The notes: generated by a model from the sequence alone, not told the origin. DNA of 64,000 nucleotides from JABDJZ01 sp047611125 (GCA_047611125.1 JBLFXH010000001.1:1-64000); one strand, 5' to 3'; positions 27,631 to 37,204 are shown, counted from the stretch's first letter. Translations and numbers: made by a program.

Positions 27631-28460
27631 TGAAAGTGGCGGCCCTATCGGCGGTATTGCTTCTGGCCCTCGCCGCTTGCGACAACAGCATCCAGCCGAT
27701 GGTGGAAGGAAGCGAAGGGACCCTGTTCATCTATGGGTTCCTAGACAGCGCGGCCGACAGTCAGTTCGTGCGGCTCGACGGTGTTCGGATCGCGGCGCTC
27801 GGAGACCGCCCTGATCTGAGTACAGTTCGCCTGTCGTCCACAGACGATTCAGGCGAGACGGTCGATTGGATTTACCAGGGCGCGACCTTCGAAGACGGGA
27901 GTACCGGGCACAATTTTCTCGGTCTCTTTCGGCCTGTCGAGGGCGGGCGCTACGCCCTGCAGGCCAGGTCAACCGATGGCCGGGTAACCGAGGCCTCAAC
28001 CACCATACCGGTCCGTCCCCCGATTAGTCCCGACCCCCCAAGAGGGGACACCCTCCAGATTGTCCAGAAAATCCGGCTCTCAGGCCTTGAGCGGAGCCCC
28101 TTGCGGGTGATAGTGCAGTATGAGGTCCAGGCTCCTGAGAGCCCTGAGGCGGTGAGCGTATCGGTAGACTACGGGGATAGGGGTTCGCTCTCGGCGGACG
28201 GCTGGGACTTTGACGTCTTCCTGAAGCGCGATCATCCAACGGTGATGGCCGGCATCGCTCGCAATGTCCGGGATCGAGACGTAGCACTCCTCTCCATCGG
28301 AGTTCGTGCGGAATTGCTGAGTGCGGAATGGGACGAGCCGCATACAGCGCGTAACATCACGGGCGGTCGCGGTTTCTTCGGCGCCGTCGGTCGCTACGAC
28401 CTGGGGTGGACGCTGGAGCCGGCGGTTGTAGCCACCATCGGCTTCGTCGATGGGCAATAA
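27627..28460 (+). CDS. DUF4249 family lipoprotein (copy 1)
   Basis: A 277-residue lipoprotein with lipobox LAAC (Cys18). The mature part fits the DUF4249 family: an early LFIYGFLDSAADSQFVRL beta segment, a central AST-TIPV strand pair, and the ending FFGAVGRYDLGWTLE. The family is found beside TonB-dependent receptors in Bacteroidota and is assumed to be a surface or periplasmic partner, not an SusD homologue. The start overlaps the receptor stop (ATGATGA), so it is co-translated. Function unknown. Confidence 0.82.
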   Translation: MMKVAALSAVLLLALAACDNSIQPMVEGSEGTLFIYGFLDSAADSQFVRLDGVRIAALGDRPDLSTVRLSSTDDSGETVDWIYQGATFEDGSTGHNFLGLFRPVEGGRYALQARSTDGRVTEASTTIPVRPPISPDPPRGDTLQIVQKIRLSGLERSPLRVIVQYEVQAPESPEAVSVSVDYGDRGSLSADGWDFDVFLKRDHPTVMAGIARNVRDRDVALLSIGVRAELLSAEWDEPHTARNITGGRGFFGAVGRYDLGWTLEPAVVATIGFVDGQ

Positions 28461-28569
28461 TTTGATCCGTCCATCGCCTTCCTTAGTCGGCTCGGCCCTC
28501 ATGCCTTTCTCCCCGATCGTCCCAGTCGTAACATCGTCGCTCCCTGAACTGAAACAGAACCTTGTATTG

Positions 28570-30837
28570 ATGGTGCGAATTGCAGCGTTGTTGTTTCTGA
28601 GCCTCCTCCTGTCCTCTCAAGCCGTGGCTCAGAACGCCACCATCCGAGGATTTGTGACGTCAGAGGCAGACGGACAACCACTACCAGGTGTCAACGTTAT
28701 TCTGCTGGGCGTAGATGGGTCACTCGTGACCGGGACGGCTACAGATGCAGACGGCTTTTACGCACTCTCTAGAGTAACGCCGGCCACCTACACCCTGAAG
28801 GCCACGTTCATCGGATTCGAGATGCTCGAGGAGATCGTCACGCTGGCGGAGGGCATCGTAACGAGAAATATTGCGTTGGCGGAATCAGCTGCGCTGCTTG
28901 AGGGCTTATTGGTCGAGTCGGAGCGAGAAACCTCTGGTGCTGCCAACATTACCGCTGGTTTGCAGACCGTTCGCCCCGCTGATATCGACTTGGTGCCCGC
29001 TCCGGACATCTCTGCTGATCTCGTCAATTATCTGACCGCGCTTCCCGGTATCGTCTCGCAGGGAGATCGAGGTGGCCAGCTCTTTGTTCGAGGCGGAGAG
29101 CCCACCCAGAACCTGGTGCTATTGGACGGCATGATGATCTATCAGCCGTTCCACATAGTTGGCTTCTTTTCGGCCTTCCCGTCCGAGATCATCAACACGG
29201 TCGATGTGTACGCGGGCGGCTTCGGAGGCCGGTACGGCGGGCGGCTGTCCTCGGTCATCGACGTCGCGGCCCGCACCGGTAACAAGCAGCGGTTTGCGAG
29301 CTCGGTTTCTCTGGCGCCATTCGTCAGCACGATCCGCCTCGAGGGTCCCATCGTTCCAGGGAAAGCGTCGCTGCTAATTTCAGTCCGTGAGTCGGTCATC
29401 GAGCAGGGTGCCGCCAAGATCGTGGATCAGGATCTGCCGTTCAGTTTCGGCGATCAGTTCGCGAAACTGCACGTCAATCTAGGACAGAGCGCCCAGGCCT
29501 CCGTGACAGCCATGCACACGTCAGACCGAGGACGACTTGGTCTGGACCCCTTGGCATCGGGCGTCGAGCCGGCCCAGGAAGAGGTACACTGGGAGAATCT
29601 CGCGGTCGGCACTCGCTTCATCTTTCTGCCGGCCACCCTACCGATTTTTGCAGAGGTGCTAGTCTCGGGTTCTCAGCTGAAGAATGACTTCGGCCTCCCG
29701 GATGAGCCGGTCCGTTCAACGTTGGCGAAGCGCTTCAACTTCGCGACTAACGTGACCCACTATCTGGGCAACACAGACTTTGCCTGGGGTCTGTTTCTGT
29801 CGTCGATCTCTCTGGAGAGTGATCTCGGAGGCCAGTTTCAGAATCTCGACCTCAAGAAGGAATTTGTGACCGAGGTCGGAGCCTATATGGAGCCGGAGTT
29901 CCGGCTCGGGAACGGGCTTCGGATCCAGCCGGCAGTTCGGCTGCAGTCATTCCCGAGCAAGGGCCTGACGTTCTTCGAACCCCGAATTCGTGCGGTCTGG
30001 AACATGGGCGCGCACCGGATCAGCGCTGCAGGTGGCGTCTACCATCAGGAAATCGTGGGATTGAATGACCGTCGCGACGCTGGCGACGTGTTTACGGCTT
30101 GGGTGGCTTCGCCCGACGGTGTGGTCCCTCAAGCCGTTCATGCGATAGCGGGGTACTCGGTTCGCCCGACCGAGTTTTTGACACTCTCGGCGGAGGTGTT
30201 CTACAAGAAACTCACCGATTTGGTAGTCCCGGAATGGACGTCCTTCCCCCGCTTTACCACCGGTATTCAGGAAGCCGACGGCGAGGCCTACGGGACTGAC
30301 CTCCGCCTGGAGATCACCGCCGGCAATTCGTTCTACGGCGTGATCAGCTACGGCCTCTCCGATGTCCAGTACAACGCGGAAATTCGCGCCTTGCAGCTCC
30401 TGACCGGAGAGGACGAGATTTCCTACGCGCCGCCTCATGACAGACGGCACCAGTTGAACGCAATGACCAGCATCAGCGCGAAGGGCTTCAACCTGAACAT
30501 CAGGATGCAGTTTGGCTCAGGGCTTCCGTTCAATCAGTCGCTGGGCTTTGATCGATACATCTTGTTGGACAGCCTGGTAAACGTGCTCGACAATCCGGGA
30601 GAGGAGCGGGTCCTCTACGGCCGTCCGTACAGTGGTCGCCTCCCAACCTATCACCGATTGGATATATCGCTGGATCGCGAGTTCGAGTTTGGAAAGCGAA
30701 CCGCAGCTACAATTCAACTGGGACTCATCAATGCGTATGACAGGCCCAACCTCTTCTACCTGGACCTGTTCACCCTACGCCGAGTGGATCAGTTACCGTT
30801 GATCCCTACGATTGGAATCAAAGTGGACATCAAGTGA
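28570..30837 (+). CDS. TonB-dependent receptor with carboxypeptidase-like regulatory domain (copy 2)
   Basis: Start set at ATG 28570, which opens a signal peptide (MVRIAALLFLSLLLSSQAVAQ). The frame runs back to 28450 but overlaps the upstream gene without signal sequence. The 755-residue product shares the layout of copy 1: regulatory domain (NATIRGFVTSEADGQPLPGVNVIL), plug with ALPGIVSQGDRGGQLFVRGGEP and GGFGGRYGGRLSSVIDV, and barrel ending IPTIGIKVDIK. Closely matching segments show an old tandem duplication. A 109-bp gap upstream may hold its own promoter. Its stop overlaps the second DUF4249 gene by four bases. Confidence 0.9.
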   Translation: MVRIAALLFLSLLLSSQAVAQNATIRGFVTSEADGQPLPGVNVILLGVDGSLVTGTATDADGFYALSRVTPATYTLKATFIGFEMLEEIVTLAEGIVTRNIALAESAALLEGLLVESERETSGAANITAGLQTVRPADIDLVPAPDISADLVNYLTALPGIVSQGDRGGQLFVRGGEPTQNLVLLDGMMIYQPFHIVGFFSAFPSEIINTVDVYAGGFGGRYGGRLSSVIDVAARTGNKQRFASSVSLAPFVSTIRLEGPIVPGKASLLISVRESVIEQGAAKIVDQDLPFSFGDQFAKLHVNLGQSAQASVTAMHTSDRGRLGLDPLASGVEPAQEEVHWENLAVGTRFIFLPATLPIFAEVLVSGSQLKNDFGLPDEPVRSTLAKRFNFATNVTHYLGNTDFAWGLFLSSISLESDLGGQFQNLDLKKEFVTEVGAYMEPEFRLGNGLRIQPAVRLQSFPSKGLTFFEPRIRAVWNMGAHRISAAGGVYHQEIVGLNDRRDAGDVFTAWVASPDGVVPQAVHAIAGYSVRPTEFLTLSAEVFYKKLTDLVVPEWTSFPRFTTGIQEADGEAYGTDLRLEITAGNSFYGVISYGLSDVQYNAEIRALQLLTGEDEISYAPPHDRRHQLNAMTSISAKGFNLNIRMQFGSGLPFNQSLGFDRYILLDSLVNVLDNPGEERVLYGRPYSGRLPTYHRLDISLDREFEFGKRTAATIQLGLINAYDRPNLFYLDLFTLRRVDQLPLIPTIGIKVDIK

Positions 30838-31736
30838 TGATGCGACGATTCGCCCTCCTGCCCGCGGTAGCCTTCGTGCTGGCCGCCATGGCCCTGTCTG
30901 CTTGCGAGACTACGGTTGACCCCTTCATTGAGGATGACCGGTTCTTTACGGTTTTCGGATACCTCGACACAGCGACCGATCTCCAGGCGGTTCGCGTGAT
31001 CGCCCTCGGGCGAGTGATCGGGACCACCACCGGTGAAATAGACGCGGCGGTATCTTCCACAGAGATCGAGACGGGGGTGGTCACCGAGTGGTATCCCGAA
31101 CTGATTACGTTTGCGGACTCTAGCGTCGGCAGTGTCTACCGAGGCCCCTTCCGTCCCATTCCCGGATTCTCGTACCGATTCGATGTTGTCCGAAGTGATG
31201 GAGCCGCAGCCACGGTCACGACCACAATCCCGGTGGCAACCGACGTCCAGGTTGATGAGCCGCTGGTGTCCATCTCTGATGCCTTTCAGCGCGTGTTCTG
31301 GTCGGACATCTCGTTCAAGCCATCCCGTCTCGAGGTTTGGTACCGGTTTATGGGTGTTCGTCCGTCGGATCCGTTCCTGAACGCGGTCATTGTCTACGAC
31401 AACACCCTGTACGGAGATGCGAAGGATGGTGGATGGGAGACGCTGGTTCGACTGACCGGTGACCGTCTCAGGGTTAGTCAGCAGCTGAGCGTCGCGGGCG
31501 ACGCCGGTCTGACGCTGCTAGGCGTCGGCGCCAGGCTAACCATGTCCGATGAACAATGGCGGCCTCCCGGAGGGATTTTCGATAAGGAAGTCCTGGTTCA
31601 GCCCGGCACGTTCTCGAACGTAGATGGAGGATTCGGATTTCTTGGTTCGGTGAATCAGTTCACGGTAGAGTGGACGCTCTCGCCAGAGATCACGACGCGA
31701 ATCGGGTACACGGTTCCGGGCGCGCCCGCAGACTGA
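30834..31736 (+). CDS. DUF4249 family lipoprotein (copy 2)
   Basis: A 300-residue lipoprotein with lipobox LSAC (Cys24). It shares with copy 1 the early FFTVFGYLDTATDLQAVRV segment, VVTEWYPELITFADSSVGSVYRGPFRP, TTTIPVATDV and the closing GGFGFLGSVNQFTVEWTL. Its start overlaps the receptor stop (ATGA/TGATG). The tandem receptor-lipoprotein pairs suggest either two related substrates or one transporter duplicated and diverged. The glycosyltransferase gene begins one base after its stop. Confidence 0.82.
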   Translation: MMMRRFALLPAVAFVLAAMALSACETTVDPFIEDDRFFTVFGYLDTATDLQAVRVIALGRVIGTTTGEIDAAVSSTEIETGVVTEWYPELITFADSSVGSVYRGPFRPIPGFSYRFDVVRSDGAAATVTTTIPVATDVQVDEPLVSISDAFQRVFWSDISFKPSRLEVWYRFMGVRPSDPFLNAVIVYDNTLYGDAKDGGWETLVRLTGDRLRVSQQLSVAGDAGLTLLGVGARLTMSDEQWRPPGGIFDKEVLVQPGTFSNVDGGFGFLGSVNQFTVEWTLSPEITTRIGYTVPGAPAD

Positions 31737-31737
31737 C

Positions 31738-32463
31738 GTGCCGACTGGCGCTATTGTGGTGATTCCTGCCTTCAATGAGGAGGCGGCGCTAGGCAACGTT
31801 CTTGCTGCCATCCCCAAGGGCCTTGCGAGGGCCGTGGTCGTAGCAAACAACGGTTCGACCGATCAGACCCGGCAGGTGGCACTCGACAATGGGGCTGTCG
31901 TGGTTGATGAGTCCAGACGCGGCTACGGGAACGCATGCCTGGCGGGAATTAAAAAGGCGCGTGAGTGGGACCCGGAAATCATTGTCTTTCTGGACGGCGA
32001 CTTCTCCGACTACCCTGAGCAGATGGCTCGCCTGGTTGACCCCATAGCCTCGGGCCAGACCGATTTTGTGGTGGGATCCAGGATGCGCGGGAGGAGCTCG
32101 CGCGGCGCACTGCTCCCGCAGGCCCGGATGGGAAATTGGCTGGCGGGCTCCATCATGCGAGTAGTCTGGGGGGCCGGTTTCACCGACTTGGGTCCGTTTC
32201 GGGCAATCCGTCTGGATGCGTTGGACCGGCTGAACATGCAGGATCGCACCTATGGATGGACGGTAGAGATGCAGTTGAAGGCGGTCGAGGCTGGCCTGCG
32301 CTGGATGGAGGTCCCTGTAGACTATCGGCGGCGGATTGGCACCTCCAAGGTGACGGGCACGGTCCGGGGGACCGTGGGGGCATCACTGAAGATTCTCAGC
32401 ATCCTGTTTGGGTATGCCGCCACGCGAGGACGCCGAACGTATCCGGGGCCTCCGGGCGAGTAA
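31738..32463 (+). CDS. Glycosyltransferase family 2 (DPM1-like)
   Basis: A 241-residue GT-A glycosyltransferase starting with GTG. It has the nucleotide-sugar pocket VVIPAFNEEAALGNVL near the N-terminus, VVVANNGSTDQTRQVA, the metal-binding IVFLDGDFSDYPEQM, and GFTDLGPFRAIRLDAL, YGWTVEMQLKAVEAGLRWMEVPVDYRRR. These match polyprenyl-phosphate mannosyl/glucosyltransferases. There is no obvious C-terminal membrane domain, so it is a soluble or peripheral enzyme. It follows the DUF4249 gene by one base and is probably in the same transcript. Confidence 0.88.
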   Translation: MPTGAIVVIPAFNEEAALGNVLAAIPKGLARAVVVANNGSTDQTRQVALDNGAVVVDESRRGYGNACLAGIKKAREWDPEIIVFLDGDFSDYPEQMARLVDPIASGQTDFVVGSRMRGRSSRGALLPQARMGNWLAGSIMRVVWGAGFTDLGPFRAIRLDALDRLNMQDRTYGWTVEMQLKAVEAGLRWMEVPVDYRRRIGTSKVTGTVRGTVGASLKILSILFGYAATRGRRTYPGPPGE

Positions 32464-32631
32464 GGCACCGCGCAGGCGGGCCCAGCCTTCACGACTGACG
32501 CAAGGTTCAAGTCCGGACCCAAACGCGCCCGAGACCGTTTGTCTGAGACGTCCCACAGGGGTCGAATTTGGCCTCTCAATCGGAGCCAGAAGACCGCCTG
32601 AAATAGCACACTCCATTTCCTGACTGAGTCC

Positions 32632-33567
32632 ATGCAGAAGCACGACATCTGGTTCAACGGCGAATTTGTCCCCTTCGACGAGGCCAATGTGCACGTCCTC
32701 AGTCACGTGCTGCACTACGGGTCGTCCGTGTTTGAGGGTGTTCGGTGTTACAACACCAAGGAAAAGGGCCCGGCGGTCTTTCGCCTGCGGGACCATACGC
32801 AGCGCCTGATCGACTCGGCAAGGATTTACCGAATGGAGATCCCGTTTGACCTGGAGACTCTGGAGGCTGCCCAGTTGGAGACCATAGCCCGAAGCGGATT
32901 GCAAGGCTGCTACATCCGCCCGCTTGTGTTTCGAGGAGTTGGTCCCATGGGTGTGAACCCGCTCAACAACCCGGTGGAGTCAATTATCGCCGTCTGGGAG
33001 TGGGGAGCCTACCTGGGGAAGGAAGCACTTGAGGAAGGAGTGGATGTTGAGGTGGCCTCATGGCAGCGCATGGCCCCCAACACCTTTCCAGCCATGGCAA
33101 AGGCCGGCGGTAATTACCTGAACGCCTCGCTGGTGAAGATGAATGCCGTGCTGAACGGCTATTCCGAAGGCATCATGCTCTCGAAGGACGGGCACGTTGC
33201 CGAAGGGTCCGGAGAGAATCTCTTCATGGTCAAGAACGGTCGACTCTACACTGCTCCGAGTTCGCTGTCGATTCTGCCGGGCATTACTCGGGCATCAGTG
33301 ATGCGACTCGCTGACCAACTTGGCTACACGGTCGAGACTGCGAACATTCCGCGGGAAGCCCTCTACATCGCGGACGAACTGTTCTTCACCGGAACGGCTG
33401 CAGAGGTGACTCCCATCAAGAGTGTCGACAACTACGTGATCGGTAAGGGCAACCGAGGGCCCATCACGAAGGCCATTCAGGATGCCTACTTCGACGTGGT
33501 TCATGGTGGGGTTGACCCGTATGGCTGGCTGACGCCGGTTAACGCCGAGGCAGCGCCTGCTAGCTGA
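32632..33567 (+). CDS. ilvE: Branched-chain-amino-acid aminotransferase
   Basis: Class IV PLP aminotransferase that interconverts Leu/Ile/Val with their 2-oxo acids. The 311-residue product has FDEANVHVLSHVLHYGSSVFEGVRCY near the N-terminus, the PLP-Lys motif AKAGGNYLNASLVK near 155-168 (Lys156), GHVAEGSGENLFMV, and LPGITRASVMRLA, in BCAT order and length. A 168-bp gap precedes it, without a supported gene. It is convergent with the FG-GAP gene, the two stops being 12 bp apart. Confidence 0.93.
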   Translation: MQKHDIWFNGEFVPFDEANVHVLSHVLHYGSSVFEGVRCYNTKEKGPAVFRLRDHTQRLIDSARIYRMEIPFDLETLEAAQLETIARSGLQGCYIRPLVFRGVGPMGVNPLNNPVESIIAVWEWGAYLGKEALEEGVDVEVASWQRMAPNTFPAMAKAGGNYLNASLVKMNAVLNGYSEGIMLSKDGHVAEGSGENLFMVKNGRLYTAPSSLSILPGITRASVMRLADQLGYTVETANIPREALYIADELFFTGTAAEVTPIKSVDNYVIGKGNRGPITKAIQDAYFDVVHGGVDPYGWLTPVNAEAAPAS

Positions 33568-33579
33568 AGCGCCGATCGA

Positions 33580-34851
33580 CTATCGCCGAACCGCCCCGGC
33601 CGGGACGAATTCGGGGAAGGTCTGGTTCATCAGGAAATTGGCGAACGGTCGGCCCTCATCGTTGAAGCCGATGATCAGGAAATCATCGTCCCCATCCCCG
33701 TTATAGTCGCCCACGGTCAGGTCTCCTTGGGTCAGTCCGGCTAGCACGAACTCGCGCCGAAACTGGCCGGCCTCATTGATCATAACCCGTCCGGCCCTGC
33801 GTCCGAGTACGCTCTCGGCACCGGTTAGGATAATGTCCAGATTGCCGTCCACATCGTAGTCGCTCCAGGCTACGCCTCCCCCGAGCAGGTTTGGTAGGTC
33901 TGTCTCTACCCGAACCATTCCGGCTGGCGTTGACTTGAAGAGGACGGTCAGTCCTCGAAGCAGCTGCGGATCAAGAACACCGCCGCTTATGACCAGATCG
34001 GATCGGCCGTCGTTGTCGTAGTCTCCCCAGTCCAGGTCGGCCAGGTAAAGTCCGGGCATTCCCAGATCAACCTGTTGGAAAACCTCGGGTTCTATCTGTT
34101 TGTACACCACGCTCAACGAGCCGAGGGCGGACTCGCCCGTCAGGGCAAGGTCCAAGTCTCCGTCAGCGTCCATGTCCCCCCAGTCGAGCGTGCAGAGCAT
34201 GGTGCCGGGCAAGCCTGAGGATATTGGCTCGAACCGGCCGCCGGTGTTGCGGTAGATGATGGTCTTCTGATCATATGGAGGCTCCGGGTTTGCCGCTCCG
34301 CAGGCGGCGAAGTCCTGATCGCCGTCGGCATCGTAATCACCCCAAGCCACGTCTCCTGCAAACAATCCCTGGAACGACTGGGCCTGAACCAGATTCAGGC
34401 CATCATTGATGAACAACTCGCCGACCGTCTCGACGCGGGGCTCTCCTATGACCCGCTCCACGATGGTCTTGCCAAAGAGCAAAAGGTCTCCGTCCCCATC
34501 GCCGTCTGCATCTCCCCAACTGGCACTGCCGTTCCATACCTGATTCAGGATGGCGGGCACTGTTCGGTAGACCTTGAAGGAAAGGACCACCTGGAAGCCC
34601 CCGAAAGACGCCACGAACATCGAGTCCTCGAGGACCAGTACCCGCGACAGGGCACTGCCATTGCTGAGTAGCCCTGTCAGTACTAGATCCAGATCGCCGT
34701 CCCCGTCCATGTCGCCAAAGTCAACCGACCCTTCGGTGATGTCGGGAATTGGGTAGTCAATCAACAGCGGCGCCGCGGCCGAAATTTGGGCTCTAGCCGG
34801 ATTGGTCACAGAAACGAGCAAAATCGCACAGAATAGGATGGGCTTCATCAC
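33580..34851 (-). CDS. FG-GAP/VCBS repeat secreted protein (third of cluster)
   Basis: A 423-residue secreted protein with a signal peptide (about 1-22) and about seven FG-GAP/VCBS-like repeats of about 50-60 residues. Each repeat carries a calcium-loop motif of the type D-x-D-G-D-x-D and a W-G-D-x-D lead: FGDMDGDGDLDLVLTG, WGDADGDGDGDLLLFG, WGDYDADGDQDFAACG, WGDMDADGDLDLALTG, WGDYDNDGRSDLVISG, WSDYDVDGNLDIILTG, VGDYNGDGDDDFLIIG. A seven-bladed Ca-binding beta-propeller is likely. No T9SS sorting domain is seen. Its start overlaps the stop of the 181-residue paralogue (ATGA-type overlap). Confidence 0.8.
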   Translation of the reverse strand: MMKPILFCAILLVSVTNPARAQISAAAPLLIDYPIPDITEGSVDFGDMDGDGDLDLVLTGLLSNGSALSRVLVLEDSMFVASFGGFQVVLSFKVYRTVPAILNQVWNGSASWGDADGDGDGDLLLFGKTIVERVIGEPRVETVGELFINDGLNLVQAQSFQGLFAGDVAWGDYDADGDQDFAACGAANPEPPYDQKTIIYRNTGGRFEPISSGLPGTMLCTLDWGDMDADGDLDLALTGESALGSLSVVYKQIEPEVFQQVDLGMPGLYLADLDWGDYDNDGRSDLVISGGVLDPQLLRGLTVLFKSTPAGMVRVETDLPNLLGGGVAWSDYDVDGNLDIILTGAESVLGRRAGRVMINEAGQFRREFVLAGLTQGDLTVGDYNGDGDDDFLIIGFNDEGRPFANFLMNQTFPEFVPAGAVRR

Positions 34852-35393
34852 AGCTCGAAAAGGATCATGACAAGGCTGCCTTCCTGTATTCCGGCTGTCA
34901 GAATGTCCAGGCGTCCGTCGCCGTTGTAGTCAAACCAGATGGTAGGGCCGAAGAGAACGCCCCGAAATCGGTGTCGCAGCACGAATCCCGAGTCGATCTG
35001 CTCGTAAACGACTATCTGCCGGTTATCTGGAATCTCCAGCTTCTCGATGCCAGCCACGAGCAGGTCTAAGTCGCCATCGCCCTCGAGATCACCGCATGAT
35101 ACATCCCCAGAGAAGACACCAGACAGGTTCGCACCGGAGTCTACAAACCCCGTCCCATCTGACTGCAGCAGGGTGGCATGCCCCGACATCAAGTCAGGGC
35201 TCAGCACTCCGCCCGTGACGAAAAGGTCGTCGTCTCCGTCCGCGTCATAATCGGCGGCGTCAATGGCCCCGAACGAACTAAAGGGCACGCCGCGCACAAC
35301 GACCTGGGCAGCAGCAGATCCCCAGGAAAACGCTAGAAACGCTAACAGCAGCGGCGCGGGTCGGGCAAACTTGGAATGCACTGGCACAGCCAA
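34848..35393 (-). CDS. Short FG-GAP repeat secreted protein (second of cluster)
   Basis: A 181-residue protein with a signal peptide after a TTG start (35393), two bases beyond the stop of the upstream gene. GTG codons at 35387 and 35381 are alternative starts. It contains only three to four FG-GAP-type loops (ADYDADGDDDLFVTGG, CGDLEGDGDLDLLVAG, FDYNGDGRLDILTAG). That is about half a propeller and may need to pair with another chain. It lacks a sorting domain. It is flanked by two longer paralogues on the same strand, suggesting a truncated or recently split member. Confidence 0.6.
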   Translation of the reverse strand: MAVPVHSKFARPAPLLLAFLAFSWGSAAAQVVVRGVPFSSFGAIDAADYDADGDDDLFVTGGVLSPDLMSGHATLLQSDGTGFVDSGANLSGVFSGDVSCGDLEGDGDLDLLVAGIEKLEIPDNRQIVVYEQIDSGFVLRHRFRGVLFGPTIWFDYNGDGRLDILTAGIQEGSLVMILFEL

Positions 35394-35395
35394 AC

Positions 35396-37204
35396 TCAGC
35401 GAACCAGCGTGAGGGTCTTGACGTCTCGGTACGAGCCTGCCCTCATTTCGAGCAGATAGATACCGCCCGCCAGATGAGCCGGAGCATCCCAGCCGATGGA
35501 GTACGCACCCGGAGCCTGAACCGTGTTCAGGAGGAGACCGACCTGACGTCCCAGCATGTCGAAGACCCGTATCTGGATCGTTGATACGGCAGGGACATCG
35601 TAGTCAATGCGTGCCTGCTGGGAGAATGGATTCGGGTAGGGTGGCCTCAGGCGGAACGATGTCGGAACCTGCTCATCGTCGGTGCCGGTGGCCGTTGCCG
35701 AGACGTCGAAGGATCCTTCGCTGGAGAACGCGGAAGCGCTGAAGGTGGCACCCACAGACTGGACACTCCAGAAATACCGGCCCGGGGCCAGATTTTGGAG
35801 GTAGGTGGATGTAGTCGACAGGAATCCAGGGCGAGCAACCCGGCGAAGGCCGGATACCGGATCAGAAGGCGCCGAGCGAACATCGGCTAGGCCGGGTGCA
35901 GTGCCAATCCGGAGGTCGTAGGTAACCACGCCGGCGCGCGTGTCAGTCCACTCCAGTGCCACCACGCCGTCCGCCTGAATGGAGCGCAATGCGCTTGGCG
36001 CAGAGAGCGTCTCCGGGCGAACCTGACGCTCGTTCGCATACAGATTCAGGATGTTGGAGCCCCCTGAAGTCGCACCGGCAGACAGGAGATCTAAGTCTCC
36101 GTCGCCGTCAAAATCGCCCCAGTCCGCCGCAGCAAAAATGGCGCCCACCAGATAGGTAGATTGCTCAAAATTGCCCTGCCCCGAGTTACGGTACACCCGC
36201 GCTGTCCGTCGACCCAACGCCGACTCGGCGCCGAGCGACAAGAGATCGAGATCACCATCGTTGTCATAATCACCCCAAGTGATTGCACCGGCCAAGGAAC
36301 CCTGGATGCCGGTTTCCACAGCCTGGAAGCTCCCATTGGTGTTCCTATAGACCACCGCCTGCCCCTCGAAAATGCGCGGGGTCACTTGGCCGCCACTAAC
36401 CACAATATCTAGATCGCCATCGGCATCGTAGTCTCCCCAGTCCACGCTGGAGAAGGCAAGCGGCGCAAAGCTTGCGACGAGATCGGTCAGGACGCCGCCA
36501 CTTGTCCGGTACAGTGAAGTGCGGAATCCCTCCGGAGTAGCTCCCGAAATCAGCAGGTCCGGATCTCCGTCATTGTCGTAATCGCCCCACTTGGCCTGGC
36601 CATAGGCAAAGCCGGGAATGCCCGCCGGCGTAGCTGTGAAGCTTCCTCCCGCATTGACAGCAATGGAGGACTGGTAGGCGCCGGCCGCATCGACTCCCGT
36701 GACAAGCAGATCCAAATCGCCGTCATTGTCAGTATCAGCCCAGCCCAGCGCGCCCGAATGATAGGCGGGCAGATCCGCACCGATGTCGACAAAGGAGTCT
36801 CCGTTGTTGCGGTAGACGGCGGTCAACGGAGCGTAGGGCGGGTTTGCCGAGGTACTGCCCGAGACCGCAAGGTCAAGATCCCCGTCGCCATCTATGTCCG
36901 CCCAGGACGATCGGCTGTACGCCACTGCACGCACTCCACCGGCGAGGGGCGTGAAGGTGGTCCCATTTTCTCCGCTGCCGTCATTGCGATAGACGGCTGC
37001 GGTCAAACCCGCGTCCGAACGGCCCGAGACGAAGGCATCCAGGTCTCCGTCATTGTCAATATCGCCCCAAGCCACGGCCGCATTCCGTACCGCAGGCATG
37101 GAGTGCGACTGCAGGTTGAACGTGAAGGGCTGGGAAACCGGCTGCGCGAGCGAAGCCGGTGCCAGCAAAGCAGAGAGAGCGAACAGGGAAAGGAGTCGCG
37201 TCAC
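35396..37204 (-). CDS. FG-GAP repeat surface protein with T9SS sorting domain (first of cluster)
   Basis: GTG at 37204 is chosen because it opens a signal peptide (VTRLLSLFALSALLAPASLAQ); the frame runs back to 37261 without one. The 602-residue product has at least seven FG-GAP/VCBS loops (DIDNDGDLD, DIDGDGDLD, DTDNDGDLD, DYDNDGDPD, DYDADGDLD, DYDNDGDLD, DFDGDGDLD). A fibronectin-type-III-like segment (about residues 400-500) follows, then a C-terminal type A T9SS domain (LRPPYPNPFSQQARIDYDVP...GGIYLLEMRAGSYRDVKTLTL). This is the only cluster member with the sorting signal, so it would be the surface-anchored one. Confidence 0.82.
   Translation of the reverse strand: MTRLLSLFALSALLAPASLAQPVSQPFTFNLQSHSMPAVRNAAVAWGDIDNDGDLDAFVSGRSDAGLTAAVYRNDGSGENGTTFTPLAGGVRAVAYSRSSWADIDGDGDLDLAVSGSTSANPPYAPLTAVYRNNGDSFVDIGADLPAYHSGALGWADTDNDGDLDLLVTGVDAAGAYQSSIAVNAGGSFTATPAGIPGFAYGQAKWGDYDNDGDPDLLISGATPEGFRTSLYRTSGGVLTDLVASFAPLAFSSVDWGDYDADGDLDIVVSGGQVTPRIFEGQAVVYRNTNGSFQAVETGIQGSLAGAITWGDYDNDGDLDLLSLGAESALGRRTARVYRNSGQGNFEQSTYLVGAIFAAADWGDFDGDGDLDLLSAGATSGGSNILNLYANERQVRPETLSAPSALRSIQADGVVALEWTDTRAGVVTYDLRIGTAPGLADVRSAPSDPVSGLRRVARPGFLSTTSTYLQNLAPGRYFWSVQSVGATFSASAFSSEGSFDVSATATGTDDEQVPTSFRLRPPYPNPFSQQARIDYDVPAVSTIQIRVFDMLGRQVGLLLNTVQAPGAYSIGWDAPAHLAGGIYLLEMRAGSYRDVKTLTLVR

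Noticed and set aside
33580..37204. Recurrent DNA-level similarity in the FG-GAP gene cluster as a possible CRISPR or satellite repeat
   Set aside because: The repeats are in frame, diverged and encode D-x-D-G-D calcium loops about every 50-60 residues, so they are protein repeats, not arrays with fixed repeats and spacers.
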